Assembly (NCBI RefSeq): GCF_002224285.1
Contig: NZ_CP022436.1
Span: 4,774,001 to 4,838,000 of the forward strand
Source of the DNA: Arthrobacter sp. YN
Lineage (GTDB): Bacteria > Actinomycetota > Actinomycetes > Actinomycetales > Micrococcaceae
Length of the DNA: 64,000 nt
Direction: 5' to 3'
Shown: positions 1 through 8,998 of the stretch, piece after piece
Position numbering within the stretch: position 1 is the first letter of the stretch
Layout of the letters: each line of letters begins with the position of its first letter
Notes under the pieces: model-generated
Seen by the model: the letters and a program-made list of their open reading frames with translations, nothing else
The model's database searches: none
What the model was told of the DNA's origin: nothing
Translations under genes and position numbers: made by a program

Positions 1-185
1 ACCTCAGGGTCAGCAACCTTTCGCCGGGAGGGGCCGACACTCCTTTTTGGGGTGACCGGCCCGTCAAGCGCGAAGCGCTGATGTCTCCGGCCGACGTCGT
101 CTCGGCGATCCTCTTCGTTCTCGCAACGCCGCCACACGTCGTCGTACGGGAACTGAGTTTCGAATCCACCGGCCTTCCGCACTAA
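1..185 (+). CDS. SDR-family oxidoreductase, C-terminal end only (cut by window edge)
   Basis: An open frame enters from the left edge (codons begin at positions divisible by 3) and ends at TAA 183-185. The roughly 60 residues seen include LSPGGADTPFW, then ALMSPADVVSAILFVLATPP and a VVVREL ending. This is the usual C-terminus of short-chain dehydrogenases: a substrate-loop PG..xTPF segment, then a 'SP.DVA..I.F.L..P' helix and the VxEL strand. The Rossmann fold and catalytic Tyr/Lys lie outside the window, so cofactor and substrate cannot be judged. A strong hairpin follows 21 bp downstream, so this gene ends its transcript and is unrelated to the lyase gene converging on it. Confidence 0.7.
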   Translation, partial: LRVSNLSPGGADTPFWGDRPVKREALMSPADVVSAILFVLATPPHVVVRELSFESTGLPH

Positions 186-206
186 CTGCTCAAGAAGTAA
201 CCGCAG

Positions 207-242
207 TGAATAAACCCCTCGCAAGCCGCGGGGGTTTATTCA
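207..242. terminator. Bidirectional hairpin terminator between convergent genes
   Basis: TGAATAAACCCC (207-218) pairs perfectly with GGGGTTTATTCA (231-242) around a 12-nt loop. The A/T-rich outer arms supply a U-tract in both directions. It lies between the plus-strand SDR end (185) and the minus-strand lyase end (298), so it can serve both transcripts. Confidence 0.75.
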
Positions 243-297
243 GTACGTCAGTTATTTCTCCCAGCACTTACTGCCGGTGGCGGGGCGCCGAAACCCC

Positions 298-2118
298 TCA
301 GCTGGTTCGCTGTGCCGCACTGCCAGGAATAGCCCGAACCCGAAGCTTGGCGCTTGAGCCGGCCGGCGTTGACAAGCGGATGACGATACGACGCAGTCCT
401 GGATTGGGCGAATCCTGGAGCTCACGCGCTCCGGAGACGTCCTCCACCGCAATGGTCGTTTCCGCCGAGGGTTCCACCATCAGCGCCAGCGACTGTCCGT
501 CTTGAAGGAGCAGCAGTCCTTGGGGTGTCCGGCTTACTTCGGCCCCGGTGAGCCATTGCCAGGCTGCCTGAACCGGTTGGGATCCAGTTGTCCACTCATC
601 GCTGATAAGAACTGTGTTGTCAGTATCCAGCAATACCGTCCGTTCAACCCGTGTGACCTGCCCGCTGTAAAGGGACGTCAGGTCTACCACGTTGGCCGGT
701 ACTCCTGGCCGAGTGGCCAACACAGTAATTTCACCTTTGCCGGAAACATCCTGGGCCGCACCATTGAACCGCAAGATATTGTGCCCTTCAGGGCCTGCGC
801 GGAAAGTATCCCAGCGGGTACTGCCTTGCGAATAGTCCCAAAGGGCGATCCCGGCAGCACGCATCCGGTCGTAGCTCTCCGTACCCGGATCCACTGCCCA
901 GCGGACCCCGTCAGCCTCCAGAACGAAGCCTCCCACGTCCATATGAGCATGCGAATGTTGAGGGGAACCGCCTTTGATTGCAACGAAAGTGGCCCGTGGA
1001 TCGGTCCAACTTGATCGCATCACCGCTACTGGCAAAACTCCACCTGCTGTCCAATGATGTGAACGCATTTCATTTTTTGCGCTCAGTTCCGGATTCCACC
1101 AAAGAAGTTCACATGGCAGGAGTCGGTTGGGGCGGAGTGCTATCTCGTCCTCTGATGGCTGGGACAGACGTTGAATCTCCGCCAGCTCGTCGACCGCCAG
1201 ATCCAAGCGACCCAGTTCGCCGGCAAACCACAGCATGATGGGCTCATTCTGGTTCTCAACGTTGTAATCGGCGTAAGTGAATTCCAGACCCGTCGGTCCG
1301 GTCATTTGAAGCTTGAAGTCGGCGGATTCAAGAAAACCAGGCAGTTTTTCCAAGCCCCAACTGCCTCCCCCTGCAGAGCGCAGGGCCTCGATCAGAATGA
1401 CATGGAACGAGGTCCCGTAGGCCCAGTAACTCACACCTTCGGGATAAGACCCATCCGGGGCATAGACCTTTCCAGCGATCGGGACATTCCTGACAGCCCT
1501 GTTGACAATCCTTTCGGCCAGACCAGGATCACGTTCCGCGACAGCCAAGGCGCCCACACTCAGTCCGGCGTTGCAGACCTGATTCCAGTTATAGTCTCCA
1601 TCAACCCAACCATTAATGCCCTCCTCCGCGTTCAGCGAAGGTTCAAGGGCTTTTGTCCTGATCGCAGTGGCTATGTAGTCCCTTTCCTCCTCCGGGATCT
1701 CGTCGTAAAGCCAATCCAGGCCGATGCCCGCGGCCAGCGCAGCTTCACCAACACTCAGGAAGTGGCCAGTCCCCCAGTTCTTCAAAGCGGCCAACCCGCG
1801 GAGCTCATCCCGGGCCCGATCCAGGTAACGCGCATCGTCACTGAGACGGTAAGCCATGGCCAACGCAAGGATACGGCCCTGAACTTCACGCACGGGATAC
1901 AAAAGGATCGGAACGGATTCATAATCCACCGGACCAGCGCCGAGGACCTCCTCGGCTATCTGCCCGATCAACGCTTTGATCTTCCGGGAGACGTCGTCAT
2001 CCTGAGGCTTGAGGCTGGCAAAACGCGCCGCATCAACCAAGATTCGCGGGTGGCCAGGCAACTGCCGCAAATGCTCTTCAGAAATCATGCGGTAGTCGGG
2101 TGCAGCGGGTTTTGACAT
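298..2118 (-). CDS. Heparinase II/III-family polysaccharide lyase-like protein
   Basis: A 606-residue protein with the heparinase II/III layout. An N-terminal alpha/alpha barrel (about residues 30-330) contains NWNQVCN (about 178) and DGSYPEGVSYWAYG (about 222-235). A C-terminal beta-sandwich contains HSHAHMDVGGF (about 388-398) and WAVDPGTESY, the family's conserved His/Asp region. Members cleave uronic-acid-containing polysaccharides or oligosaccharides by beta-elimination. No signal peptide is seen, which suggests action on imported oligosaccharides. The start at 2118 is chosen for AAGGA 8-9 bases upstream; a longer in-frame start at 2175 lacks such a site. It lies downstream of the AraC gene on the same strand (about 220 bp gap). 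Substrate is unknown; alginate-, glycosaminoglycan- or pectin-like polymers are all possible. Confidence 0.8.
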   Translation of the reverse strand: MSKPAAPDYRMISEEHLRQLPGHPRILVDAARFASLKPQDDDVSRKIKALIGQIAEEVLGAGPVDYESVPILLYPVREVQGRILALAMAYRLSDDARYLDRARDELRGLAALKNWGTGHFLSVGEAALAAGIGLDWLYDEIPEEERDYIATAIRTKALEPSLNAEEGINGWVDGDYNWNQVCNAGLSVGALAVAERDPGLAERIVNRAVRNVPIAGKVYAPDGSYPEGVSYWAYGTSFHVILIEALRSAGGGSWGLEKLPGFLESADFKLQMTGPTGLEFTYADYNVENQNEPIMLWFAGELGRLDLAVDELAEIQRLSQPSEDEIALRPNRLLPCELLWWNPELSAKNEMRSHHWTAGGVLPVAVMRSSWTDPRATFVAIKGGSPQHSHAHMDVGGFVLEADGVRWAVDPGTESYDRMRAAGIALWDYSQGSTRWDTFRAGPEGHNILRFNGAAQDVSGKGEITVLATRPGVPANVVDLTSLYSGQVTRVERTVLLDTDNTVLISDEWTTGSQPVQAAWQWLTGAEVSRTPQGLLLLQDGQSLALMVEPSAETTIAVEDVSGARELQDSPNPGLRRIVIRLSTPAGSSAKLRVRAIPGSAAQRTS

Positions 2119-2337
2119 GACGTTGTGTCCTTGGGGATGCGGGAGTTTTAGGACGAGCCGCCGGGAAGAGTGCAAGTCCCCACCCCCTTCGAGCTGAGGC
2201 TTTCGCCCGGTAATGGGCGACGTCGTCGCTTCCCAGCTTGTGACACTCTTGCCACCAGGGCCAGAGACGTCAGCGGAATGTGCAAAATATAGTCCGTTGG
2301 ACAGGGTTTAGAAGCATCCTTGGCAATAAGCCGTTGA

Positions 2338-3162
2338 TCAGCCCTTTGCCAATCGCGAGGGGTTAATTCCTGTCACGCGCTTGTACAGGCGGCTGAAATA
2401 GTAGACATCCCGGAAACCCAACAGCCGGGCGGTTTCCGTGACGTTGTGCTCGCCACTGCTAAGGAACTCAGTGGCCTTGGTGATCCTTATGTGCTGTTGG
2501 TAATTGGTGGCCGTCATGCCCGTCACTTTCTTGAAAACCACTCGAAAATGCGAAGGGCTCAGGCCGCTCATCTGAGCCAGTTCCTCGACTGAATAGACGG
2601 TGGCATAGTTCTCCAGCAAATGTCCGGTGATCGCTGCGACACGACGTGCATGCGGCGCCGAAAGCGCCGGCCGCGTGTGCTCTTCAACGGCACGGGAGAG
2701 AACAAGGGATAGCAGGCCGCGGATCTGAAGCTGGTGGCCGGGCTGCTTTGCTTCCCAGGCCACCCTCATCTGATAGAACAAATTTCCAACTTCTGCCGGC
2801 ACATTATGCGTAATGGGCGGAAGGTCCTTCAGTAGATTGGCCGACTCCTCGTCCAAGGCCGCCAACTGAAAAGCCGCGGATACAAAGTGCCAGGGGTCAT
2901 CGTGATCACTGCGGCCCGTGTGGGGCAACCCCTTAGTCAGAAAGATCAAGGTTCCGGACACCACCCGGTGCGAGGTGCCGTTCACCCGATAGTAGGCCTT
3001 GCCGGAAACACAATAGGCCAGGATATGCGAGCGGGAGTTGACGAAGTCCTTGATCCCCCATGACGGATTAGGTGTTCGATTGATGACGTAGTCCACGCCG
3101 GTAACAGCGCAGTCATAGGACATGGCGATGCCACTTACGGGACCTTCCGGAAGCTCTTCCAT
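2338..3162 (-). CDS. AraC-family transcriptional regulator with N-terminal cupin-like sensor domain
   Basis: A 274-residue protein. The N-terminal 150 residues look like an AraC-type sugar-binding cupin (SHILAYCVSGKAYYRVNGTSH). The C-terminal 100 residues contain two helix-turn-helices: YSVEELAQMSGLSPSHFRVVFK, then ARLLGFRDVYYFSRLYKR followed by GINPSRL, the AraC signature. The start at 3162 has GGAG 8 bases upstream; in-frame codons further upstream would add residues that do not resemble the family. It is divergent from the RraA/GH105/transporter operon (225 bp between starts) and upstream of the lyase gene, so it probably activates one or both in response to a sugar. Confidence 0.88.
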   Translation of the reverse strand: MEELPEGPVSGIAMSYDCAVTGVDYVINRTPNPSWGIKDFVNSRSHILAYCVSGKAYYRVNGTSHRVVSGTLIFLTKGLPHTGRSDHDDPWHFVSAAFQLAALDEESANLLKDLPPITHNVPAEVGNLFYQMRVAWEAKQPGHQLQIRGLLSLVLSRAVEEHTRPALSAPHARRVAAITGHLLENYATVYSVEELAQMSGLSPSHFRVVFKKVTGMTATNYQQHIRITKATEFLSSGEHNVTETARLLGFRDVYYFSRLYKRVTGINPSRLAKG

Positions 3163-3388
3163 ACGCTCGTCTCCATGGGTTGTTCCACACCTCATGCGAG
3201 TGTGTGGCCTGTACAGTAGCATGCTGCCCGCAGAAGCCGGAGCGTCGTCGAATAGTGCAAATTTACGGCGCGGAAGGAATGGGAAAAGCCCTCCCGCCTT
3301 CCTAGAGTTGAAACCCAAGGAGCACGCCCCCATCGGGCGAGTGAATCCACATTCGACTACCGCAATCAACGACGAAAGGCGGACACCC
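3163..3388. promoter_or_regulatory. Divergent promoter region of the AraC gene and the region A operon
   Basis: 226 bp with no gene of its own, separating the start of the AraC regulator (minus) from the start of the RraA/GH105/ABC operon (plus). Both promoters and any AraC binding sites must lie here. I see no convincing palindrome or direct repeat, so the binding site cannot be named. The plus-strand leader ends with GAAAGGCGG as ribosome-binding site. Confidence 0.45.
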
Positions 3389-4135
3389 ATGTCCCCGCAC
3401 ACCTTGGGCGCCGACCCAGCACACGTCACGGAACGGGCAGGTTCGGATCGCATGAGTTCCACTCAGCAGGCCGGCGACAAAGCATTGTCCGACCGTGAAC
3501 TGTGTGATCGTTTTCAGGTCATCCCTACTGCAGCGATCAATGACGTGCTTCGCAGCAAGGGCCTGATCCAGCAGGTGCTCCCACCTACTGTTGAGGCCCT
3601 TCAGCCGAACATGCGGGTGGCGGGCATTGCTTTCACCATCAAGGGTTCGAAGAACCTTCAGTTGGCCAACGAGATGGAAGAACGCGCTGCAATGCTCGAA
3701 GCCATCCCCCAGGACGCTGTTTGTGTGTGGGACACGTCAAACGACGACGAGTCCGCTCAGTGGGGCGAGGTCATGACCATGGCCGCGCAAAGGCAGGGCT
3801 GCCGCGGCGCAATCGTCGACGGCGGAGTGCGTGACACCGACAAGATTCTGGAACTGGACTTCCCGGTTTTCTGCCGGTACCGCACGTCGAATGGCATGCT
3901 CGGCCGCTTCCGAATGTCAGCCTGGCAGGTTCCCGTCCGCATCGGACAAGTCACCATCCAGCCGGGCGACATCACCGTGGGCGACATCGATGGCGTGATC
4001 ATTGTGCCCCGCGCAATCGCTGAAGAAACGCTGGTTGAAGCAGAACAGATCCAGTTCGACGAAATCAGCCTTAAGAAGATGATCACGGACGGCGTAGCTC
4101 CGCGGGAGGTGGTGGAACGTGGTGGCTACTTCTAA
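3389..4135 (+). CDS. RraA/HMG-aldolase-family protein
   Basis: A 248-residue member of the RraA-like family (PF03737), which includes 4-hydroxy-4-methyl-2-oxoglutarate / oxaloacetate-type aldolases and sugar-acid enzymes. Visible family motifs are TAAINDVL (48-55), QWGEVMT (124-130), IVDGGVRDT (142-150, where the Arg-Asp pair binds pyruvate and metal) and PGDITVGDIDGVIIVP (192-207). ATG 3389 follows GAAAGGCGG; an ATG at 3452 is an alternative that would remove a non-conserved N-terminus. It is the first gene of the region A operon and overlaps the GH105 gene by 17 bp. A C-C lyase or decarboxylase step on a keto acid made from uronate is plausible, but this is inference. Confidence 0.82.
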   Translation: MSPHTLGADPAHVTERAGSDRMSSTQQAGDKALSDRELCDRFQVIPTAAINDVLRSKGLIQQVLPPTVEALQPNMRVAGIAFTIKGSKNLQLANEMEERAAMLEAIPQDAVCVWDTSNDDESAQWGEVMTMAAQRQGCRGAIVDGGVRDTDKILELDFPVFCRYRTSNGMLGRFRMSAWQVPVRIGQVTIQPGDITVGDIDGVIIVPRAIAEETLVEAEQIQFDEISLKKMITDGVAPREVVERGGYF

Positions 4136-5264
4136 ACTCGTGGCCGGGTGGCATCCCGCGTCCACCCCGGCGCCCAAAACACCTCACGAGATTGCTGTCG
4201 GACTGTACAACCACTACAACGACCTTGAGGAAATCAAGGCCTACTACGGCGTGCTGGCCATCTATGGCCTTGCCCGCGCGGCAGTGACAGCCTCCGACGA
4301 GCAACTGTTGAACAGGGTCGAAGACATCGTCCGGCGATTCCCTGACGAAGTGTCCCATCCTCACTACAACTTCCCCAGCTACAGCATCGGCGGAATTGCC
4401 CAGGCTTTCTTGAGCTCCATCGGTCGGACACAGGACCGTGCGCTGCTCCTGCGCGACTTCGCAGAAGAACTCATGACGGCGCCGCGCAACGCTGAAGGGA
4501 TTATCAAGCTCCCCGGTACGGATGATTCAATCTGGATCGACGCCGCCATGGCCTCCTCGCCTTTCCTGCTGTACGCAGGCCTGACACTTGATGAACCCCG
4601 GTACGTTGACGAGGCCGTCACTCAGTCCGTGAAGATGTACGACGCTTTCCTCAACCAGGACAACGGCCTGCTGCATCAATGCCGCAGTTTCATTGCACCC
4701 GGTGTGCTTTCCCAGGACCACTGGGGGCGGGGCAACGGGTGGGGTATCTTCGCCTTGGCGGAACTGCTCCGCGGGCTTCCCGTCGATGCTCCCCGCCGCT
4801 CTGAAGTGGAGAGTCGGTTTGTTGCCCTGTGCACCGCCCTCCTCCCCCACCAGACCCCCCGCGGTTTATGGCGTCAAGAAATCCCCATGGAGTCCGCATG
4901 GGAAGAGGCCTCAGGATCCGGACTCATCCTCTACAGCTTCGGCGTGGGCATCGAACAAGGAGTTCTCACTGAAACGACATGGGCTGACGCCGTAGTTCGC
5001 GGCCTCACAGGTCTCAGCGAATGGTGCATCAACCAGGACTATTCCACTGAGAACAGCTGTCCCGGCACCCTGTGTCCCGGCACCGGGGAAAGCAAGGGAA
5101 CGGTCGAGGCCTACGTCCAGCTGCCCGTGCCTCACCGCGATGAACACCACAGCTTCTCCGCACTGATCCTGGCTTTGTCCATTGCGCCCGTTGTGGGCGT
5201 TGAACACCTTCAGCTGCGAGCCACCCCACAAAGCACCACATACCTTCCGGCGATGACATCATGA
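4119..5264 (+). CDS. Glycoside hydrolase family 88/105 (unsaturated uronyl hydrolase)
   Basis: A 381-residue alpha/alpha-barrel hydrolase. The diagnostic WGRGNGW is at 202-208. SIWIDAAMASSPFLL holds the likely general-acid Asp141, the equivalent of the key Asp of YteR/UGL enzymes. The family removes 4,5-unsaturated (glucu- or galactu-)ronyl residues left by polysaccharide lyases, which fits the heparinase-like lyases beside it. The start is GTG 4119, with GGGAGG 9 bases upstream, inside the end of the RraA gene. The stop overlaps the next permease start by ATGA, so transcription and translation are coupled to the transporter. There is no signal peptide, so it is cytoplasmic. Whether it is GH88 or GH105 needs a profile search. 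Confidence 0.87.
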   Translation: MVATSKLVAGWHPASTPAPKTPHEIAVGLYNHYNDLEEIKAYYGVLAIYGLARAAVTASDEQLLNRVEDIVRRFPDEVSHPHYNFPSYSIGGIAQAFLSSIGRTQDRALLLRDFAEELMTAPRNAEGIIKLPGTDDSIWIDAAMASSPFLLYAGLTLDEPRYVDEAVTQSVKMYDAFLNQDNGLLHQCRSFIAPGVLSQDHWGRGNGWGIFALAELLRGLPVDAPRRSEVESRFVALCTALLPHQTPRGLWRQEIPMESAWEEASGSGLILYSFGVGIEQGVLTETTWADAVVRGLTGLSEWCINQDYSTENSCPGTLCPGTGESKGTVEAYVQLPVPHRDEHHSFSALILALSIAPVVGVEHLQLRATPQSTTYLPAMTS

Positions 5265-6274
5265 GCCTGCAGCGAACGGCCTCAACCACGGCCGAAGAAG
5301 AGCTTAAAGCCACAGAGACGGACAAACCAAGGCGCCCCAGGCAGTCAAAGAAGTCCACCCACCAGCCAAAGATGTCTGTTCGGAAGAGGCTGCGGCGGGA
5401 CCTGACGCTGTTCCTGCTGCTCACTCCCGGCCTGCTGTTCTTCCTGATCTTCCAGTACTGGGCACTGGGTGGATACGTCATCGCGTTCCAGGACTACGTC
5501 CCGTTCCTTGGAATTGAAGGCTCCGATTGGGTGGGCCTGGAGAACTTCCAGGCGTTCTTCGGCGACCCTGCGGTCTGGCAGGCAGTCAGGAACACCCTGC
5601 AGATCTCGGCGCTGCAACTGATCTTCTTCTTCCCGGCACCAATCGCACTGGCGATCTTCCTGCACAGCGTTCAGTTCGACTGGGCCCGGAAAATTGTTCA
5701 GAGCATTGTCTACCTTCCGCACTTCATTTCCTGGGTGATCGTTGTTGCGCTCTTCCAGCAGGTTCTCGGACCTGTTGGTGTTGTCAACGGATGGCTGTCC
5801 GACGCGGGTCTTTCAACCATCGACGTCATCGGCAACCCCTCGGCCTTCCAGCCCCTGATGGTCGCACAGTTGATCTGGAAAGACTGCGGATGGGGCATGA
5901 TCATCTTCCTGGCGGCCCTGTACCGCGTAGATGAGCAACTGTATGAAGCTGCCGCTATAGACGGCGCAGGCTGGTGGCGAAGACTATGGCACGTCACCCT
6001 CCCGTCCATGCGCCCCATCATCGTCCTGCTCTTCATCCTGAAACTCGGTGACATCCTCACGGTCGGATTCGAGCAGATCTTCCTCCAACGCAACGCCGTT
6101 GGCCCCGAAGCTGCCGAAGTTTTGGACACCTTCGTGTACTTCTCCGGCGTCATTGACGGCAACTGGGGCTATGCCACGGCGGTAGGACTGCTGAAGGGCA
6201 TCATCGCCGCAGTGCTCGTTTACCTGGCTAACAAGGCCGCCCACAAACTAGGAGAACAGGGGCTGTACCGATGA
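5261..6274 (+). CDS. Oligosaccharide ABC transporter permease, LplB-type (CUT1)
   Basis: A 337-residue inner-membrane permease with about six transmembrane helices after a charged N-terminus of about 45 residues. The EAA loop YEAAAIDGAGWWRRLWHVTLPSMRPI matches the family consensus for docking on an MsmK-type ATPase. The LplB/YtcP/LplA subfamily imports oligosaccharides, often pectin- or uronate-derived. The start overlaps the hydrolase stop (ATGA) and the stop overlaps the next permease start. No ATPase gene is present in the operon; CUT1 systems of this type commonly share a chromosomally encoded ATPase. A paralogue is at 56197-57180. Confidence 0.9.
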   Translation: MSLQRTASTTAEEELKATETDKPRRPRQSKKSTHQPKMSVRKRLRRDLTLFLLLTPGLLFFLIFQYWALGGYVIAFQDYVPFLGIEGSDWVGLENFQAFFGDPAVWQAVRNTLQISALQLIFFFPAPIALAIFLHSVQFDWARKIVQSIVYLPHFISWVIVVALFQQVLGPVGVVNGWLSDAGLSTIDVIGNPSAFQPLMVAQLIWKDCGWGMIIFLAALYRVDEQLYEAAAIDGAGWWRRLWHVTLPSMRPIIVLLFILKLGDILTVGFEQIFLQRNAVGPEAAEVLDTFVYFSGVIDGNWGYATAVGLLKGIIAAVLVYLANKAAHKLGEQGLYR

Positions 6275-7191
6275 AAGCCTTGCTGAACCGGACGATCCTT
6301 GCAAAAACCGAGCGACCAGCGTGGATGAAAAAACCGCATCCGGCAATCGTGGCGCTCAAGGGAGTCTCGCTGCTGATCATCGCGGCGCTGATCATCTTTC
6401 CCTTCCTGGTGGTGGTCTCCACCAGCCTTGCCAGCAAGGAAGAAGTGATCTCCAGCGGCGGCTGGGTAGTCTGGCCGCAGTCCATCAGCTTCGAAGCCTA
6501 TACAACAATCCTGTCCGGCGGTGTCGTCTCCCGGGCCACCATGGTCAGCTTGGGGATCACTGTTATAGGAACAGCGTTGTCCTTGATCGCCACGATCGGT
6601 ATGGGCTACGCCCTGGCCCGCCCCCACCTTTTCGCCGGAAAACCGATCCTGCTGATGGTGCTCCTGACCTTCCTGTTTACGCCAGGCCTCATCCCGACGT
6701 ATCTGGTAGTCCAAAGCCTCGGACTGATCGATAACTACGCTTCGCTGATCCTTCCCGTCCTGGTCAATGCCTTCAACCTTATTGTGTTGCGCGGCTTCTT
6801 CCAGGGCATCCCGGAGGAACTGTACGAGGCTGCCCGCATCGACGGCGCAGGTGAACTCCGTACGCTGTGGAACGTCGCCCTCCCTTTGTCCAAGGCAGCC
6901 ATCGCTGTGGTGGGACTCTTCTACGCCGTCGGGTACTGGAACTCGTTCTTCAGCGCCATCCTGTACCTCAATGACTCAACCCGATGGCCGCTCCAAGTGG
7001 TGTTGCGCCAGTACGTGCTGGAAGGCTCACCCTTGGCCGGCAACGTGTCCAGCGCCGAGGCAATGCTGAGCTCCCCCACATCCATACAAATGGCCGTCGT
7101 GGTCCTGGCCATGATCCCCATCCTGTGCGTCTTCCCGTTCGTGCAGCGCCACTTCACCCAGGGCGTCCTGACCGGCGCCATCAAGTCCTGA
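6271..7191 (+). CDS. Oligosaccharide ABC transporter permease, YtcP-type (CUT1)
   Basis: A 306-residue permease partner of the preceding gene. It has six hydrophobic segments, the EAA-loop sequence YEAARIDGAGELRTLWNVALP near residue 190, and the C-terminal FPFVQRHFTQGVLTGAIKS ending typical of YtcP-like permeases. Its ATG overlaps the upstream TGA. About 90 bp separate it from the binding-protein gene, which has its own strong ribosome-binding site. Its paralogue in region G is at 55253-56200, so the two transporters probably derive from one duplicated set. Confidence 0.9.
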   Translation: MKALLNRTILAKTERPAWMKKPHPAIVALKGVSLLIIAALIIFPFLVVVSTSLASKEEVISSGGWVVWPQSISFEAYTTILSGGVVSRATMVSLGITVIGTALSLIATIGMGYALARPHLFAGKPILLMVLLTFLFTPGLIPTYLVVQSLGLIDNYASLILPVLVNAFNLIVLRGFFQGIPEELYEAARIDGAGELRTLWNVALPLSKAAIAVVGLFYAVGYWNSFFSAILYLNDSTRWPLQVVLRQYVLEGSPLAGNVSSAEAMLSSPTSIQMAVVVLAMIPILCVFPFVQRHFTQGVLTGAIKS

Positions 7192-7281
7192 CCCCACATT
7201 CCACGTCACTGACAACCTCGCGTTGAGAGCTTTACTTCCTCTCTCCACGTACTCGGATGAATCACATCAAAGGAGATTACG

Positions 7282-8916
7282 ATGAATCAGCCTTCCCGCA
7301 GAAACGTTCTGCAGTTCCTCGGCGCCGGCGCCTTGGGTGCAGCCTTCGGCCCTGCCTTGGTTAGCTGTTCCACCGGTGGCGGGTCAACAGCCAGCGGTTC
7401 CACCATGGCCCCATGGCCTACATTCGCCAAGGCAGTTGGACCTAAACCTGATCTTCCCAGCACCCTGGGCCCCAACGGCATTGATGGTTTCTTCAAATAC
7501 CCAACGGACTTGGCCCAGTCGGTGACAAAAACAGTTGGTGACGGCAGCAAAGTTTCATCGCTGATCCTTAGCTACAGTCCACCACCCAACCCTGCTCCCC
7601 AGAACATCCGCTGGGCTGCCATCAACAAAGCTACAAACACCGACATTCAGCTCAACATCGTCCCGGCCTCCGAGTACACGCAGAAACTTTCCACCATCAC
7701 GGCGTCCAACGACCTGCCGGACACCATGTTGATTCCCGCTTCACCGCCCATGCCGCGGGCCAAGCAGTTCGTACAGGCCAAGTGTCAGGACCTCACCGAG
7801 TACCTCAGCGGCGATAACATCCTGGAGTACCCCAACTTGGCAGCTCTCCCCCGTTATGCCTGGGAAGCCATGGGACGCATTGACGGCGGCATCTACGGTA
7901 TCCCCAACCCGCGTGCAAGGACTGGAGGGGTTCTGCACGTCAACCGGGACCTGTTCGACGCAGCCGGCGCTCCTGAGCCGTGGACCAAAGAGCAGTTCAC
8001 CAAGTCGCTGCGTGATGTCACCAAGGGTCCCACCTATGGCCTGGGCGCCTTTGCCGGCTGGGACTTCTCACTTGACACATTGGCTGGTCCCCTCGGAGCA
8101 CCGAACCTGTGGAAGGAAGAGAACGGAGCCTTCACAGCTACCCGTCAAACACCGGAGTTCAGAGCTGGCCTTGAGTTGGCACGCGATCTGTACAAGGAAG
8201 GGCTGTACCACCCCAGCTCCAATACAGCGTCTCAGAACGACATGATGAATCAGTACTACGCGAAGAACGTCGCGGCAGTGCCGGGCAACTTCATGAACTA
8301 CGCCAACGGAACCTTCTTTGACCGGGTTGGCGGCAACTTCCGGACCGACGTCGGTGTTCCTTTCGGTACGGAGATGACGAGCTGGCTTGGATCGGGAATC
8401 TTCGGTTACACCGTGTTCAAGAAGGCCGATCCGGAGCGCATCAAGATGCTGCTGCGCCTCTGTGACTACCTGGCCGCCCCGTACGGCACCGTGGAATGGG
8501 AACTGGTCCAGAAGGGCGTTGAAGGCCAGCACTTCAAGCGCACCCCTGATGGCCTGGAAATGACCAAACTGGCGTCCAGCGAAAACGCGAACACCACCCC
8601 TGTTTCCTACATCGCCAAAGCCCAGGAATTCATCCAGGTCCCCAATAAGCCTGAAGCCACCAAACGTGCCTTCGAGGTTTACGAAAAGATCGTTTCCAAC
8701 GGAACCGCGAATCCCGCGCTCGGCTTGGACTCCGAAACCATGGAGCGCGAAGAGTCTGACATCCTGCGCAAGCTTTCGGACGTCAGCAACGCGATTGTCA
8801 CGGGACGCTCGGACATCTCCGCGTGGGACTCGGCAATCGAGGTCTATAACACGGGAAGTGGAAAGAAGATCCGGGAAGAGCTCGCCAAAGCGTACGCCGA
8901 ACAAAAAACCGCCTAG
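7282..8916 (+). CDS. Sugar ABC transporter substrate-binding lipoprotein, LplA-type
   Basis: A 544-residue extracellular solute-binding protein. The N-terminus carries a twin-arginine motif (Arg6-Arg7 in SRRNVLQFLG) followed by the lipobox LVSC with acylated Cys29, so it is a Tat-exported, membrane-anchored lipoprotein. Length and the early KYPTDLAQSVTK-like region fit the long LplA-like oligosaccharide binders. AAAGGAGAT precedes ATG 7282, stronger than the sites of the permeases. A short hairpin follows the stop, which fits higher expression of the binding protein than of the membrane parts. Paralogue: 53574-55199. Confidence 0.9.
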   Translation: MNQPSRRNVLQFLGAGALGAAFGPALVSCSTGGGSTASGSTMAPWPTFAKAVGPKPDLPSTLGPNGIDGFFKYPTDLAQSVTKTVGDGSKVSSLILSYSPPPNPAPQNIRWAAINKATNTDIQLNIVPASEYTQKLSTITASNDLPDTMLIPASPPMPRAKQFVQAKCQDLTEYLSGDNILEYPNLAALPRYAWEAMGRIDGGIYGIPNPRARTGGVLHVNRDLFDAAGAPEPWTKEQFTKSLRDVTKGPTYGLGAFAGWDFSLDTLAGPLGAPNLWKEENGAFTATRQTPEFRAGLELARDLYKEGLYHPSSNTASQNDMMNQYYAKNVAAVPGNFMNYANGTFFDRVGGNFRTDVGVPFGTEMTSWLGSGIFGYTVFKKADPERIKMLLRLCDYLAAPYGTVEWELVQKGVEGQHFKRTPDGLEMTKLASSENANTTPVSYIAKAQEFIQVPNKPEATKRAFEVYEKIVSNGTANPALGLDSETMEREESDILRKLSDVSNAIVTGRSDISAWDSAIEVYNTGSGKKIREELAKAYAEQKTA

Positions 8917-8921
8917 CAAGT

Positions 8922-8939
8922 GGGCGGCTCCAGCCGCCC
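8922..8939 (+). terminator. Intra-operon hairpin after the binding-protein gene
   Basis: GGGCGGCT (8922-8929) and AGCCGCCC (8932-8939) form a perfect 8-bp stem with a 2-base loop, 6 bp after the binding-protein stop codon. There is no U-tract. It more likely stabilises the upstream mRNA or attenuates read-through to the next gene than fully terminates. Confidence 0.5.
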
Positions 8940-8998
8940 GATCTGTACCCGCCGGCACCGGCCAGCTACCCCATCAACCTGTATAGGACCTTGGCAGA

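Noticed and set aside
1171..2115. A 314-codon plus-strand frame inside the heparinase-like gene
   Set aside because: Antisense shadow; the minus-strand gene has clear family motifs and a ribosome-binding site.
2225..2245. Short GCGAC/GTCGC inverted repeat upstream of the first lyase gene
   Set aside because: Only 5-bp arms in GC-rich DNA, expected by chance.
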